NCBI RefSeq assembly: GCF_040958095.1
Contig: NC_091198.1
Coordinates: forward strand, 31,807,830 to 31,871,829
Length of the DNA stretch: 64,000 nt
Source of the DNA: Procambarus clarkii
Lineage: Eukaryota > Arthropoda > Malacostraca > Decapoda > Cambaridae
Reading direction: 5' to 3'
The notes under the pieces are model-generated. The model was not told the origin of the DNA. It was given only the letters and a program-made list of their open reading frames with translations, and ran no database searches. Positions 22,253 to 33,900 of this stretch are shown here, piece by piece (the stretch's first letter is position 1; each line of letters begins with the position of its first letter). The position numbers were made by a program, and so were the translations under genes.

Positions 22253-23953
22253 AGTAATGGGAAAGGCCCCTATGCCCGTCCATTTTGATTTTTTTGATGG
22301 ACGGGCATAGGGGCAGGGGGAGTATCCATATTTCTGCATGGACGGTCATAGCATAGGGGTTATTCTCTATTTTTTTTTGCTGCTGGATGGGCATAGCATA
22401 GGGTGTTTTTCAATTTTTTTTCAATGCAAGAACAATAGCCCATGGGGGTCTTTTCATATTTTCATAACATATATCAATTTCACCTTTGAATCATTTATTA
22501 TTTTCCAAAAATGTGGATTAAATAGTAGCTTCCTAGTCCCTGCCATTTCGCTCAAGGGGATTAAAAGGCCGGCTCCTGGCACACTCAAATTTTGTTACCC
22601 CGGTGACCCATGCATAGGCATCGCTAATGGTCATCAGCTAGCCAGTCTTCAACTTACCTGAGGATTAAAAGGCCGGCTCCTGGTGCACCCAAATTCTGTT
22701 ACCCCGGTGACCCTGCACAGACATTGCTAATGGTCAATGACGTCACCCCCATCTTCATCTTCCCTGTATAAGTCAGTTTTCTGTTATAGTGTATTTATTC
22801 CCATTTTCAATATTTATAGCAAAGGGGGATTCAAATGCTGCCTTCTGTCAAGCCTAATGTGCAATGGTGTTAACCATTATAAGCTCGTTTTTCACAATAA
22901 GGTATTACCATACTGTTTCCCATTGTCTAAGATCATTTTAACATAAGAAATGAGTTCAACCCTGTTACAGAACCAGTATTTACCCAGGTCATTTTCCTAA
23001 ATCTAAAACTTATTTCCAATTTATGCCCATTGTTTCATGTTTATAGTATTAATAGCCCATTAATATCCCTTTTGCCATATTTTCCCTATTTCTTCTTCGC
23101 CTTTGTAGATAATGCAATTTAAGCTTTGTCAATCTGTCTTCAAGGATTGCTTATTGAGCATAGTGCAAATAAAAATGAAAACCCACTATCATCCATTTGT
23201 ATGAAAACAGTCCCCTGCCAAGCATGGTGGCTTCAATGCAACTTCAGTAGTAATCCAATATTGCTGCATAAACACATAAATATATATATATGCACGTGCA
23301 TAAATATATATGCACGTCTCACATTCGCTCAAAACATGCCTCTCACACCTTACTGTAGCATACAACAAATCAAAATACACATTCAGTGTACATATATATG
23401 GACTACAGTGAGTAAAAGCAAGCCTCTCATGTTTTGAAATAAGGCCTTCTGCAGTTACCTTCTTTTCTGACGTCATCATCCCTAATGCGGTGCGAGGCGC
23501 CAACGTGCTAAATGTGGACCCTAGGAGGTTCACACATAAGTGCGAACTCCTAATCACTCCCAATACCTTACCTGTACTCTGCGCTTCACCAGAGACGATA
23601 TTCAGTTACCTTTGCTCGTATTTTCGCTCATTGCTCCTATTTTCTGTTATTCATTTCATAAACCCTATCAAACCATCCTAACTTAACTTATTATATAACA
23701 AACAAATATATTCTACAGATCAGTTGTTGTTGTTGTTTAGTGACATCACGAAAAGCATCCTCAGTATAGGGATAAGGTATTAGCTACCATTAACTAATAA
23801 GTGTCAAGGTATCACAGCACCTGACTGGTCAACTATGTGTGACGTCACCAGATAACCAATGCGGCCTTTAGCGTTCTACTGGCATATGTACTGTTTTTTT
23901 TATGTTATTATTAAAAATAGCTGGACTAACTATCCCCACCTAACCTAATCAGG
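22253..23953. repeat. Polinton left terminal inverted repeat
   Basis: About 1.7 kb, matched in inverse orientation by 41836-43527 with scattered substitutions and small indels. Matching runs from the AGTA end to 'cccacctaacctaatcag'. It contains a terminal hairpin, a GATGGACGGGCATAG-type motif repeated several times in the first 140 bp, and a two-copy block 'ggattaaaaggccggctcctgg' (about 22557 and 22665). Confidence 0.9.
22266..22314. repeat. Terminal hairpin of the Polinton
   Basis: A perfect 18-bp stem (22266-22283 with 22297-22314) around a 13-nt T-rich loop, 13 bp from the element end. The mirror copy sits at the right end (about 43466-43514). Confidence 0.85.
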
Positions 23954-24257
23954 TTTATTAGGTTAGAATATACATTGTATAGGTTTTTTATTATTTTATT
24001 GGTAATAAAAGTTTACATTCTGGTCTTAACAGTAAAAATTGTAATGGGGAACAAGCATGATATTTCAGATATCGGGCATAGCAACCCTAGATCTTTGTAA
24101 TTTTTTGTGAGGGAGACAAGTTCCTCTGCCACATCAAATTTGGAACAGTAAATAGAAACCATATGAGCAACACATAATAGAAATAATAATAATAATAATA
24201 AATCAGCAATAATATGAAAGACAATATATAGGAAACATCTAGAAATATACTTGCAGC

Positions 24258-24838
24258 TCAGTAATATGAGGATTCATCACACAGCGATAGACATTTATTC
24301 TCTCCATCTATGCAAAATGTCTTTTTGCAGTTGGGCATTGCAAAATTAGAATATACAAATTGAATTATCTTCCTATCGTTCATATTATATTCCCCATATT
24401 CAAATAAAATTTCAAATTTATGTAGTGCAACTCTCAAGTTTAGGTTGCATAACTGATAAACAAAAAACATGGCATAGGCTCCACAATAATAGGAGTCCAT
24501 ACTCTATATGCGTTTTGTGAACATGTATACTCTATAATCTTCAAAATAAGAGAGGAATTCTTGTAAATAACGTGAATGGAATTCCATCTTCAACCCAAAA
24601 CTGTCTAACAGGGCGATAATGGCTCCTGAAGGTTTATTGTGTACATATACAGTCATCCAATGACCCATCATCGATGCAGGGGATTTCTCATCTAAAGTAT
24701 TTAAAATAAATACCACTGGCTCTTTATTTAATTTCTTGAAGATTCTCCGTACATCGTTCTCTAAATAACATCCGATATATATGGCTTCTTCCCCTAAATA
24801 TGTATTTTTAAACCGTTATATATTTCTAAACAATTCAT
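24258..24838 (-). pseudogene. Polinton adenain-like cysteine protease
   Basis: The minus-strand frame starts at ATG 24838 and runs to 24258, about 190 codons, the usual size for this family. Catalytic positions appear in order: His in 'MMGHWMTVYV', Asp in 'ALLDSFG', Cys in 'DSYYCGAYAMFF'. This protease family matures capsid proteins in adenoviruses and is conserved in Polintons. Two in-frame TAG codons break it: one near residue 15, one just before the catalytic Cys segment (about 24501-24503). It is the last gene of the element, just downstream of the major capsid gene with a 5-bp gap. Confidence 0.85.
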
Positions 24839-24843
24839 GTTTC

Positions 24844-26232
24844 TTAGGCTCTCGTTTCGCAAATAATACGTCGGTCAGCATTAATTTTCATAACCCCAGT
24901 AGTAGGACCAAACAGCAGTATAACTTTATTTCCCACTATGGCTGTATTAAATTCCAATGTAATTCTTAAATTCCCTGTCGCTTCCAAGGAAACTGTACCC
25001 TTTATTTCTTCTGGTAATAAATTAAAGACCAGCAGAGTTTGTCCTTTAACGAACGATTCGTAGGACAAAATATTATCTACATTAAATCCTACAGCATTCA
25101 GGACCGTATAATACAATTTCGAACATTTATGGGGGAAATCACACGCGATATTAAATAAACTCGTGCCGTTCACCGAGATATATGCATTGCTCAAGGCTGA
25201 ATTGTTGAAATATAATGGGTTTAAGGTATAATCTCCAGAAATGGCTTCTATATCAATAATGGCCATGTATAACTTCTCAGGGATCACTCAACCCAGGGTT
25301 GGTCCATAGTTAATGATTTTTGGCCCTGCCCTAGAATATAGGTTTTAAATAGGGTTTTATCAAATATATACGTTACTGCTCCAATATTTTGGGCGAGCGC
25401 TCTGTTAATAGCTAGTAGCCCAGAAGGGAATGGGGTTAATCTATCAATCCATAAGCGGGCCATATTTATATTATATTTATAATTAGCAGTGGGTGTGTCA
25501 CTGGCAATAACCCATTTATCACTATTTAACTCCAAACGTATTCTTACATCTACATTATCCAGTAAATATTCGCTAATAGATGCAATATCCAGCAATAATT
25601 TAAAGCACGTATAAATACCCTGTTCTTTCATATTGGCCATTTTCTCATCCTGATCTATCGTGGTCGTAGCAAAATACTGTGTATCAATTTTATTAGGTAT
25701 CGTTAGCGCCTCTTCTTTATAAAAATGCGCTAGATGCTTAAAACCATCAATTTTACTTCTGGAAAGAGTCGTTAGCAGCTTTATACGCCCAATAAGAAAA
25801 TAAAGAATTACTTTCAACCACTTGTTCATTGAAATACACCACCACTGTTTTAAAAAGTGTTTGTGATAATCCATTGGCTACAGTCACTTTTTTGCCCGAA
25901 TCTATTGCGGCGTCAGCTTCTGTTAATTCTATTCCCACTTCTAGTGCTAGGGATGACATACCCAGGAAATGACCAGGAATGCCAGGGATTCTAAATTCGA
26001 TATACGAGTCTTTACATTTATTAATTCCTAAATTAACAGGTAAAATATCGATATTTTTCCTGCTAGCTATAGTAGACTCAATCATACGTGCTGAATTAAG
26101 TTTGGGAAATCCATCTGTTACAGCCACTGTGTAACTTTCCAAAGGGGATTGCAGCCCCGCTCCTAGTGTAGTAGTAGTATTCATGCTGGATGCTATGAGA
26201 GGAATGAATTGCAATTTACCCAAACACGTCAT
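24844..26232 (-). pseudogene. Polinton major capsid protein (hexon-like)
   Basis: Three consecutive frames form one gene: 26232-25753, 25874-25284 and 25287-24844, joined by frameshifts near 25760 and 25288. The likely start is the ATG of 'MNTTTTLGAG' at 26184; the earlier ATG at 26232 overlaps the previous gene by 17 bp. Family patterns of the double jelly-roll capsid are 'YIEFRIPGIPGHFLGMSSL', 'FNEQVVESNSLFSYWAYK' and 'YLLDNVDVRIRLELN'. Total length is about 450 residues. It would form the icosahedral shell. Assignment rests on these patterns and gene order, because I could not run a profile search. Confidence 0.75.
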
Positions 26233-27586
26233 TATATCTCTTATTCTGTTTTGTGAAACTGCGAATAAGTGCTAATTTTGTGGCCTTAGCCTTTCTCTGA
26301 GACTTTTTCCACCTTTTACCACCACCTAAAATCTGACGCCCTACTCTCTTCAATGATTCGATCCCATGCTTCTTCATTGACTTTTTAAAGGAATGTTCGC
26401 CTGTTTGCATGTCTTGCAATACATTCTGACCCACACTTAAGACGGCAGGAGCGAGGGTTCTCATTAAAAATGGCGCTGCTTTACGGACTAAGCCAGTGAG
26501 GAAACTGAATATTCCACCTCCTCTTACATGACTCCTATTGAATATTCTAATATCACTCAGCCCACCTCCTTTATATGAGGTCGGTGGGCAAATTAAGAAT
26601 AAAATTTCGTCTACGGATGGAGGGATGAAATTGACTCGCATTTTGTAGCTTGCAGATGAGTAATGAGGCTCGGAACTGTAATGTCCATATAATATAGACC
26701 CAATTTTAGGTCCTATATGTAAAACAGCTGTTGTGCTTCCTCGTTTATCAAAATATATACGAGTCCCATTAGGATCTGTTACTGCAATACTTATGCTATC
26801 CAGTACATTTGTATTTAAAGGTTTATATAGTTTCCTATTTGTGCTTTCACCGCCCTGCAAAGACACTACATCCAATATATTCACTAATAAATTTCCGTAC
26901 ATCGTGAGTGCAATTTTATCGCAATAAACACACAAGTAATCCATCATGCCCCTGGGTTGTGGAGGGTAGGGGCACGTGTCTGATATGGGTGTGTTATCCA
27001 AATAATTCTTGTGTACGTATATGTCATAGTTTTTATGCTGATCAGTTCCTAAAACCTTGCCGATGCTCGCCCCAAAAGATAGGGAAATCCTGCATATTGC
27101 TCGATTATCGTCATAATACAATACATTCTTATCGCTGCGCGCGGTATTGAACTTTACCCGATTGGAAATCGAACCATATTTAATATATGCATCTGCATTT
27201 CTTGGGAAATGCGTCTTATAGACATCAGACACAAAACTCAAATCGTTCTGTGAAAATATTTAGGTAATTTCATTATTGATAGCGTATATAATTTCCTTTA
27301 TGCCACCAGCTAAAATATTAGTTTTCGGTAGAAATTTAGAATGTTTGTAACTAATTCCTTTAGCATCTAGGTACATAATTCTCACACGGATATAACTCTC
27401 CAGATCATCCGATCTTATTATGTAATATGACGAAGGTAATAATATATTCTGGAGACACATTTCGTAGGAACGTCTAGAATCCAGCACGAGTTGATTATAC
27501 AGTCTGTTTTCAAAAGCACTAGGTCCATTATTAGGAAATAAATCTGTATTAGAAACACTTGTGGCATAAATAACGTGGGAATCCAT
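26216..27586 (-). pseudogene. Polinton penton-like minor capsid protein with basic C-terminal tail
   Basis: One frame from ATG 27586 to 26216, interrupted by a single TAA at about 27260. The N-terminal part has 'FPNNGPSAFENRLYNQLVLD' and 'YEMCLQNILLPSSYY', typical of the Polinton minor capsid (penton) protein. The middle has 'MMDYLCVYCD' and 'NVLDSISIAVTDPNG'. The last 110 residues are different: 'RGGGIFSFLTGLVRKAAPFL', then a Lys/Arg-rich end with 'ILGGGKRWKKS'. This resembles the short membrane-active or core protein (adenovirus pVI/pX-like) that is normally a separate Polinton gene. Here the two are continuous without a stop. Confidence 0.7.
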
Positions 27587-27646
27587 TGCTGGACTATGAA
27601 TCAATAAACTAAAAACAAAACAGAACAACTATTTATACACTCGCCT

Positions 27647-28185
27647 TTAATAGGCTAGCCATGGTGCTCCTCCGCCAACTTTAGGGCGTTTAGTTTCTCC
27701 AGCAGCTGTAGTAGGAGCATACGTCCATTTTCTTCTTAGTACCACGTCATCATTAAATACTTGTTTACGAGATTCAGTATTCCTAAACATATCTCGTGGA
27801 GTTGAAGTTAAAAAGATGAATAATTTAACCAGCGGTAATTTTTCTCGTGGGAATACAGAGTGGTGAATCGTCATTTTAGTTAAAATATCATCAATTATGT
27901 TTATTCCACTCACTGGCATTTGCAGATTCCCATTGACGTCCCATTGCACCATCTTGCTTTCATCAAAATAATTCAACAGCGAAGTAGCATAATCACGATC
28001 TTTAGCTTTCAATTTTAAATGTACTATTGAAGGATTAGCTCGTACTGAAACTGGTGCTACTGGAGCAGTTGCTGGTGGAGCAGGTGTTGGAGCTAATGAT
28101 GGCGCTACTTCTGCTTTTTTTACTACTACTACTTTAACAGGAATCCCTCATCGATGGATTTACGTGGAACTAGATAATATTCTTT
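27647..28185 (-). pseudogene. Conserved Polinton protein of unknown function
   Basis: It starts at ATG 28185 with 'MKEYYLVPRKS', an N-terminus that recurs in Polinton proteins of unknown role. A frameshift follows within 20 codons. A Pro/Ala/Val-rich linker leads to the open part (28012-27647) with 'NYFDESKMVQWDVNGNLQMP' and 'GINIIDDIL'. It ends with 'KVGGGAPWLAY'. I cannot assign a function. Its place between integrase and minor capsid genes suggests a virion or assembly role. Confidence 0.5.
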
Positions 28186-28619
28186 CATTTTTTATTTATT
28201 AAATAGTCTGGAAATTAAACTGTTTTGGGTAATAATATACCAAGGACACTGCCTCCTTTACGAGTCAATAAAATGCGCTTTTTGTTTTAAATTTAGGGTT
28301 TCTTCCAAGCCAGCGAATGCAAGGTGTCTCTGTATTTCTTCAATTTCACTATAACTTTCTTTTTAACTGAAGCCTGGTATACAATTTCAGAATTTTTTTG
28401 AAAATCTCTGACAAGCAATGAATATGTGGTTTTTTAAACTGAGCAATAATTTTTTTCCAGGCTGAGGAATTAAGTTTTCTCAGCAAGGTCACCAACTCTC
28501 TGTACTTGTATGCTAATGGCTTCTTCATATCTTCAACAAATCATCAGCATCAATCCATTGATCAAATGAAGAGTCGTAGCCTTCGTACCTCACTTTATAC
28601 TAATTTATTATTGGGCAAT

Positions 28620-29530
28620 GTACGTTTATGTAGCACGTTCTCAATATTAAATGCAGCTGGTAAATGGGTTAGGGTTAATTCTTCCTTGTAAAACCCACCG
28701 TCAATAGGCTTGTTATTCAAATCTTGTAAAAAATATAATGGGATAGGCTGGCTTTTATCTATACAAATAATTCTGAAGATTTCTTCCCTGTTTTGTCTAG
28801 CAAAAACCTTTCTTGAATGTTGAAATTCTGTTGGAGAGAGTTATGCGAACTGTGTCTCCCACAGCTAGTAGAGAACTAAGACCTGCTTTAGGTTTGTCCT
28901 TACTTTTATACATGAGATTGAACTGTTTCTTTATATGTTGTGGACGAGATAAAGCATGAACGTCAACTGGAGTCCGACCACCCAACCCTCAGTGGGGTGT
29001 TGTGTTATATGCCTTTATGATATCAGGCAATATGGGAAGATATCTCGAGGTGTTGTGCGCAGTCATATATATATAAATCTTGGTTTTCATGGTACGTATA
29101 AAGCGTTCGGCGATAGCGGCTTTTGTTTCTTGAGAAAATACGCTATACAGTTTAATATTTTTATCTGCTAACATTCGTTGCATATGAGAATTATAAAATA
29201 CACCCCCCTCGATCTGTATTAATTTTACGTATTCCTTGGATATATGAGGATTCCAATATATTTTTCAGAACTTTACTCACAGTCTGCCCGTCTTTGCGTT
29301 TCAGAGGTGCTACTTGCGCATACGGTGAAAAAATATCGACACAGACGAGAATGTATTTAATATCATCATTATGTTTAGCTAATAATCCCATTTCTGCTTA
29401 ATCACAAGCTAAATATACACAGGGTTTAGGACTCAGTACCTTTCGTCGCTGAAATTTGCGAGGTTTTAATGCGTGCAAAGTGTAAGCTTTAGACGATTTC
29501 AAGTATTCTTTGACATCCGATAAAGTAATA
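28620..29530 (-). pseudogene. Polinton retroviral-type integrase
   Basis: The catalytic core spans three frames (29391-29191, 29183-28989, 28985-28797). Catalytic residues: Asp in 'VCVDIFSPYAQV', Asp in 'INTDRGG', Glu in 'AIAERFIRTMK' (DDE). An in-frame TAA at about 29398 follows 'VYLACD'; a frameshift lies in a G-run just after the second Asp (29200). The C-terminal region has 'GGRTPVDVHAL' and 'LAVGDTVRI'; beyond it, coding continues in pieces to about 28620 ('KPIDGGFYKEELTLTHLP'). The enzyme makes the 6-bp staggered insertion seen at the element ends. Confidence 0.85.
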
Positions 29531-29811
29531 TCTGGTTTTATGGTTTTAGCTGCTTTATACAGCCTATCAACCCCCCCCCCCCCAACCCTCCTGAGGATGC
29601 GGGGTTATAATAAATTTTATCTAGCACGTGCTCCATCTTCTAATAAAGTGATATCGGATTGTATGGTTTTAGTTGTTTTATACATCCTATACACCAAACC
29701 CCCCCCCCCCTAAACTCCCCTTGTGGTTGTTGTTGTTGTGGGGAACACATCTTATACATCCCACCCCCCTAACCCCCCCTTGTGGTTGTTGTTTTCATAT
29801 AGTACGTTCAC
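29531..29811. repeat. C-tract repeat cluster between integrase and ATPase
   Basis: Three related blocks, each with 'tttatacatccta/c' followed by runs of C (29572-29583, 29699-29710, 29763-29782) and 'ccttgtggttgttgttgt'. The opposite strand is G-run rich. This looks like local duplication of sequence upstream of the integrase. Confidence 0.65.
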
Positions 29812-30451
29812 CATTGGTATACAATTTCGTATGGATGCTCACCAACAACATTGCTACGGAAGGTGATGCGTTCAGGGGTTTTCACTCCTAAATCCACCAA
29901 TAAATACCCATAAGGTTTACTAATGGCTTTCTTGTAGATATCCAAAAGCTTTTTAGAATCTTGTTTTCCAAATTACTGCAGCCCTAAATTCTCAATTTGA
30001 GCTAAATCTCTAGTTTTACTAATATGAAATGGCAGGCATTTAAACTTACACTTCTAACATATTTCCCAGAGAAAAATATATTTTGGGTAATTAATATACA
30101 CGAAATAGCGAGATGTCTGCCTTTAGTGACGATATCAGACACAATTTTGGAATTGGCAGATTCGATGAACAAGTCATCAATAATGATTAAAATAGGCGAA
30201 TCGTCTGTACGTTCATCTAAAGGGTTAATAATTTCAGAATGAGCTATTATTTTCTTGTTAATTACTGGATCGTCTAGCAATGCTTTGTATCTGTCCCCAC
30301 ATATAATAATACTGGAGAATTTCAGATGGTATTTTTGTATGAGTTTAGTGCACAAATGAGATTTTCCGCCATTGGAAAATCCTGCAATGATTACTCTGCT
30401 AGGTTCATTGAAAATATCGAGTTGTTCTTCAGTGATAGGTGAACTATCCAT
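29812..30451 (-). pseudogene. Polinton packaging ATPase (FtsK/HerA type)
   Basis: The main frame runs from ATG 30451 to 30002. Walker A is 'IIAGFSNGGKS' (residues 21-31); Walker B is 'PILIIIDDLF' (residues about 85-94). An Asn/Gln-containing 'CILITQNIFF' matches the sensor region of the A32-like packaging ATPases. The C-terminal part continues after a one-base frameshift near 30020 and one in-frame TAA to about 29812 ('PERITFRSNVVGEHPYEIV'). It would drive DNA into the capsid. Confidence 0.85.
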
Positions 30452-30559
30452 GACTCGTGTTGGGTTTGTACTGACATAAGTATGATAAGGACATTATATT
30501 CAAACATGGGAGGTTTTATAAAAACATCAAAGTATACATTTCATATTTTTTTATTTTTG

Positions 30560-30900
30560 CATAGAATATTTTCAAAACATAGGTTAGGGAGGGGGGGCAA
30601 GGTTTATAAAAACATCAGAGTATACATTTCACAAATTTTAATTTTTTTTATATAGAACAGAACATTTTCAACATAGGTTAGGGGAGACTGCATTTTCAGA
30701 ACATCAGTGATGAGTCAGGCGCCAGCATTTTTTCAAACATCTATGACAGGTTAGAGGAGGTAGCAATTTTCAAATACAAATATAGGTTAGGGGAGGTTGC
30801 AATTTTCAAACACAAAAGATAGGTTAGCGGAGGTGGCAATTTTTTTTTTTCAAACACAAAGATAGGTTAAGGGAGGTCGCAAATTTTCTATCGCAAATTT
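30560..30900. repeat. Tandem-like repeat upstream of the ATPase gene
   Basis: Five or six imperfect units of about 45-60 bp share 'ataggttag.ggaggt.gcaattttcaaacacaaa'. They lie between the polymerase stop and the ATPase start. No ORF. Confidence 0.7.
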
Positions 30901-30909
30901 CTTCAGTCA

Positions 30910-33900
30910 CTAATTGTGAGGATACGTCTTGTTCACCAGTGCATCGCGTTTTCCCCACATATTGAATATGGGGCGAAATCTACGTCTTGCAGGAGGTGCA
31001 GGTACATCATCATCCTTCTCATTCTCTTCTTCATGAATTTCTGCTCGAGGTATATCGGGGTGACCATACGCCAAAGACTGTGTAGGACTCAGTACATAAC
31101 GTTTATCGTCAAAGGCGGATAATCCACGTTTTGTAGTGAGACAGGTACACATACGGCCTTTAACATTCCTAATAGATCTGGATTGGAACCTCTGCCCAAT
31201 ATTTAACTCTAAAGCACTTTGGAAAGCTGCATGAGTGAGTTTAGACTGATAAGTGAGAATTCCTTTACGACATATCTGAACCTGATCTTGAGTGAGAATT
31301 GAGTACATTTTAGGCTTCCATGCAATGAGCTCCTTGATAATTTTGGCTCCAACTTCCGATTTCAACAAACCCAGTTGACCTTTGCGAGAGTCATCGAAAT
31401 AGGGATTTTCAGGAGGGAAATTTCTGAAATCTATATGCTGAGACAAAGGCAGTTTATTTAATTCCTCAAAAGCATTTAGACAGGTCAATTCAATCAAATA
31501 CGAATCTGTGTCCGTATACAGCAATCTAGCTTTGTCTCCATAATGAACTTTGACGGTGTTGTACCAAAAATCATATAGGATCCTCTTAGCTATTTGCAGG
31601 ATCTGGAACCCCAGATAGGTTGGTGTATTGACTTTAAGGGATGTTTTTTTGACTGTGCAAATGACTCTGTCTTCGCTCAACAAAATACATCGTTTAAAGA
31701 ACGGATTACGTGTAAGCTTTTGGAATTTGTCTCGAGATGTAACTAAATAATGCTGATCACAATATTTACTCACATTTGTCACACTCTTGCCGTAAATTGC
31801 ATTCGATACCAGCTTGAAAGCTTTACCCTTAAAGGCGCAAGGTGTATTTGTACGTTCACGAGCATTTGTTTCGACAAATTCCTTAAGGTACTTGCTTTGT
31901 CGGAATTCATAAACTGCATTTACCTTAGCTACTTCTAATCCCAATTTCATCAACATCTGCAATAAATCTAAACTGACCAAGTAATCTTTTTTGGGGAGAT
32001 GTGAGGCAATTAAATTATTGTTTTTCTTGGGGAGTTTGCGATCTACGGTATTTAAAATGTGTTTGCTATAATCGGACAGAAGATCAGTAGAAATATTGGC
32101 GTGAGACAGGGTTAAGGGTAAGTCATCGGTGTATCGAGCCACCTCAGGTGCTAGATGCTTGGTATCACACATGACCCAATACCCCTTATCCCCATCACAA
32201 GCAATATTTTCCAATCCCTGTTGGAACCAATCATCGCATTCGGCAGCATATAATTTACGGATCCCGCCTTGAGGAAGCAGTTCTGTCATACAGGTAGCGT
32301 ATAAGCCATTAAAATCTAAATACAGAATATATTTATCAGTGCTAGAAGGATCAGCACCCGTATGCTCATTTTGTACACTTGTGTGTTGTCGTACAACAGA
32401 GGTAAATCCGCCTCTTAGATTTCTACGCAATACATCGTACAAATGGGGATCAGAAATAGAGTCCAAGACAACTTGACTCTTAAACAAGAAAGCGTCCCAT
32501 GCAAAACTAGATAACGAGACATAGTGTGTAAAATCTAACTTGTACAGCTCAAGCATGGTCTTGCGCCATACAGTGAACACATCACACAATAGTCCAGTAT
32601 CTACTTTCAAATAGACCTTCAAGTAATCCCCAATGGTCTTGCATTCCGCTAATCTAAAGACTTCTTTAGCCTGTGTATAATTGTTCTCGCTTATCGCCTC
32701 GTGTTTTAAACTATTGTAGAAGGCTTCGGGAGGAGAAAGAGCCGGTTCATTTAATTTCTCCAAAGATGTAATATAGTCATAGCAGAATACCTGTTTGCCC
32801 GTCTTTAATAAATGGTGGGCGGCTACATGGATGTCATCTAGCATAACTGAGGTGTAAGTGGTAGGTTTACCTTCCCTGATATGTTCTTTAGCTAGTTTTT
32901 CCAGCCCACCATTTAGTAAAGTCAGACTATCCATAAACCGAAGTTTACCGATATCCACTTTCATGAACTTAAATCCATCTTTGGAGGCAATATCAATTTT
33001 GCGGTTAGGGAGGTTAGACAATTCATTTAAAATTACCCCGAGGTCATAAGCTGCATTGTGAGAGAATGTATACAAATATTTATAAGAATTTCTGCATAAC
33101 ATGTTACACCTTCGGCAATAGGCTGCAAGATAATTATTAAATTCAATAGCATGATCATGATGACGGTGCTTGTCCTTAGCCGATTTAAATGGCCTATAAC
33201 ACATTTCACATGTGGTTTGCCGTCTATAGGTTTGCCAATGTTCACGCGTCATAGATATTTTGTATTTAGGCATGGAAGATTTAATTCTCTTCCATGCCTT
33301 CTCCAAAGTATCTATGAAATGATTTACAGGGTCATCCCCCATATACGTTAATTTATCTACCACCTCCAATTCCCTGTTGATGATGATAAAAGCATATGCC
33401 ACGTCTTTGTGACGCTTCTCGATCACACCTTGGGGATTGGAGGGGTCCAACAAGCACTCGAAATCATAATATGCTGTGTGAGAAGGCCCATAGGCACGAC
33501 CGTAATTTTTAAACTTGATTTTATGACCTTCAGGGTAAAATTTCAATGTTTGTTTAACTGCACATGACTCTTCGTGATCCTGCATCGCATCAGGTGACAA
33601 ATGAATTAAACACGAATAACAGAAAATATGATTATTAGGTATTTTACTTGAATGATTACGCATGTTACGGACATATTGATTGAAATCTTTAATGAGCACA
33701 AGATGCTGATCCTCCAACATGAGCAATGGTACTTTAGGAGCGGAATGTTCTCTGCCTTTTCTAGCTAAGCTAATATAGTACCAGTTATCTTCACGAGTAA
33801 GTACATAGATAAATACACTTAATTTATTCATACTTTCAATTTTATTTATGTTATCATACATTATGGGAATTTCTATATCTGCATTCCAACGGACAAATCT

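Noticed and set aside
22338..23681. Short ORFs in the Polinton inverted repeats
   Set aside because: Not preserved in the other repeat copy with coding-like changes; no motifs.
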